6,214 nucleotides of DNA from Methylovirgula sp. (lineage in GTDB: Bacteria > Pseudomonadota > Alphaproteobacteria > Rhizobiales > Beijerinckiaceae). How positions within the stretch are numbered: position 1 is the first letter of the stretch; each line of letters opens with the position of its first letter. The stretch spans positions 1 to 6,214 of the forward strand of contig JASHSW010000193.1 of NCBI GenBank assembly GCA_030038595.1, written 5' to 3'. This document shows positions 5,577 to 6,214 of this stretch, piece by piece. Below the pieces are notes generated by a model. The model was not told the origin of the DNA. It did not search any database and was given only the letters and a program-made list of their open reading frames with translations. The translations under genes were made by a program, and so were the position numbers.

Positions 5577-6214
5577 ATGGCGGCCGACAGCGACCCCTAT
5601 AAGCTCTCCTTGCCCCGCCTCTATCTGCTGCGGATGGTGGTCTTTCTGATCCTCGTCGGCTTTGTCGCGCTCATTCTGCATAAGCAGATTCACATCGCCT
5701 TCATGGCCAATCCCGGCCTCAACAGCCTGATTTTCTTTGTCCTCGCGGTCGGCATCGTACTCACGCTACGGCAGGTGATCCGGCTCTTCCGCGAAGCGCG
5801 TTGGGTGAACTCGTTGGCGGGCGCCGATTCCGACCGGGTGAAGCCTCCGGTCCTGCTGGCCCCGTTGGCGAGGCTGCTCGTCTCCCGTCCGCCCGGCACG
5901 GTGATCTCAACCTTGACCTTACGGGCGCTTCTCGATTCGATCGGCGCGCGGCTCGACGACGCGCGCGATACGGCGCGCTATCTCACTGGGCTGCTCATTT
6001 TTCTCGGCCTGCTCGGTACGTTCTGGGGGCTGCTCGCCACCGTCGGCTCGATCGGCGAGGTAATCCGCTCGATGGGCGCCGGCAACGATGCCGCGGTCAT
6101 GTTTGAGAACCTGAAAAACGGGCTCGCCGCGCCGCTCGCCGGCATGAGCATCTCTTTCACCTCCTCGCTGTTCGGCCTCGCCGGATCGCTGGTGTTGGGC
6201 TTCCTGGATTTGCA
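5577..6214 (+). CDS. MotA/TolQ/ExbB-like proton channel family membrane protein (3' end beyond window)
   Basis: An open frame from the ATG at 5577 runs to the window edge (212 codons, no stop). The protein has predicted membrane helices at about residues 18-35, 49-65, 136-157 and 190-211, with a cytoplasmic stretch of about 70 residues between helices two and three. Helices three and four carry the small-residue-rich pattern of the family: LGLLGTFWGLLATVGSIGEV (143-162) and NGLAAPLAGMSISFTSSLFGLAGS (181-204). These match the MotA/TolQ/ExbB stator core, which pairs with a MotB/TolR/ExbD or OmpA-like partner to use the proton gradient. In rhizobia such genes next to an inositol monophosphatase gene are often called MotA, but nothing flagellar is visible. 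A GTGGA motif lies 7 bases before the ATG. The 93-base gap after the phosphatase gene holds no clear promoter or terminator. A partner gene is expected downstream. Confidence 0.85.
   Translation, partial: MAADSDPYKLSLPRLYLLRMVVFLILVGFVALILHKQIHIAFMANPGLNSLIFFVLAVGIVLTLRQVIRLFREARWVNSLAGADSDRVKPPVLLAPLARLLVSRPPGTVISTLTLRALLDSIGARLDDARDTARYLTGLLIFLGLLGTFWGLLATVGSIGEVIRSMGAGNDAAVMFENLKNGLAAPLAGMSISFTSSLFGLAGSLVLGFLDL

Noticed and set aside
1..6214. CRISPR arrays, tRNA or rRNA genes, transposases, prophage or defence genes
   Set aside because: I looked on both strands and found no direct repeat arrays, no RNA gene signatures and no such protein motifs. The window is housekeeping DNA apart from the small palindromes.

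Overview
The window is GC-rich chromosomal DNA from an alphaproteobacterium, most likely of the order Hyphomicrobiales (Rhizobiales), possibly near the Beijerinckiaceae/Methylocystaceae. The evidence is the hemD-hemC pair divergent from tsaD, the tsaD-gpsA-EVE series, and an inositol monophosphatase gene followed by a MotA/TolQ/ExbB-like gene. The placement rests on protein motifs and remembered gene order, not on a search.

Left part, minus strand (1-1702): hemC (porphobilinogen deaminase) and hemD (uroporphyrinogen-III synthase) are 3 bp apart and catalyse successive steps of tetrapyrrole synthesis. The first codons of a possible third gene run off the left edge. Middle (1703-1860): a divergent intergenic region with an 8-bp inverted repeat and a weak promoter candidate.

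Right part, plus strand (1861-6214): tsaD (tRNA t6A synthesis), gpsA (glycerol-3-phosphate for phospholipids), an EVE-domain protein, a SuhB-type inositol monophosphatase, and the first 212 codons of a four-helix MotA/TolQ/ExbB-like membrane protein cut by the right edge. All point the same way with gaps of about 90-130 bp. Two of those gaps hold palindromes: a REP/MITE-like element between gpsA and the EVE gene, and a short GC palindrome after the EVE gene. There is no stretch over 300 bases without a gene.

The content is mainly housekeeping (haem or bacteriochlorophyll precursor, tRNA modification, lipid precursor, phosphatase). I see no phage, transposase, CRISPR or defence island and no convincing undescribed system. 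The points most worth checking are the start of hemC, which has no ATG or GTG codon near its conserved N-terminus but does have an ATT with a well-spaced ribosome binding site, and the palindromic elements on either side of the EVE gene.
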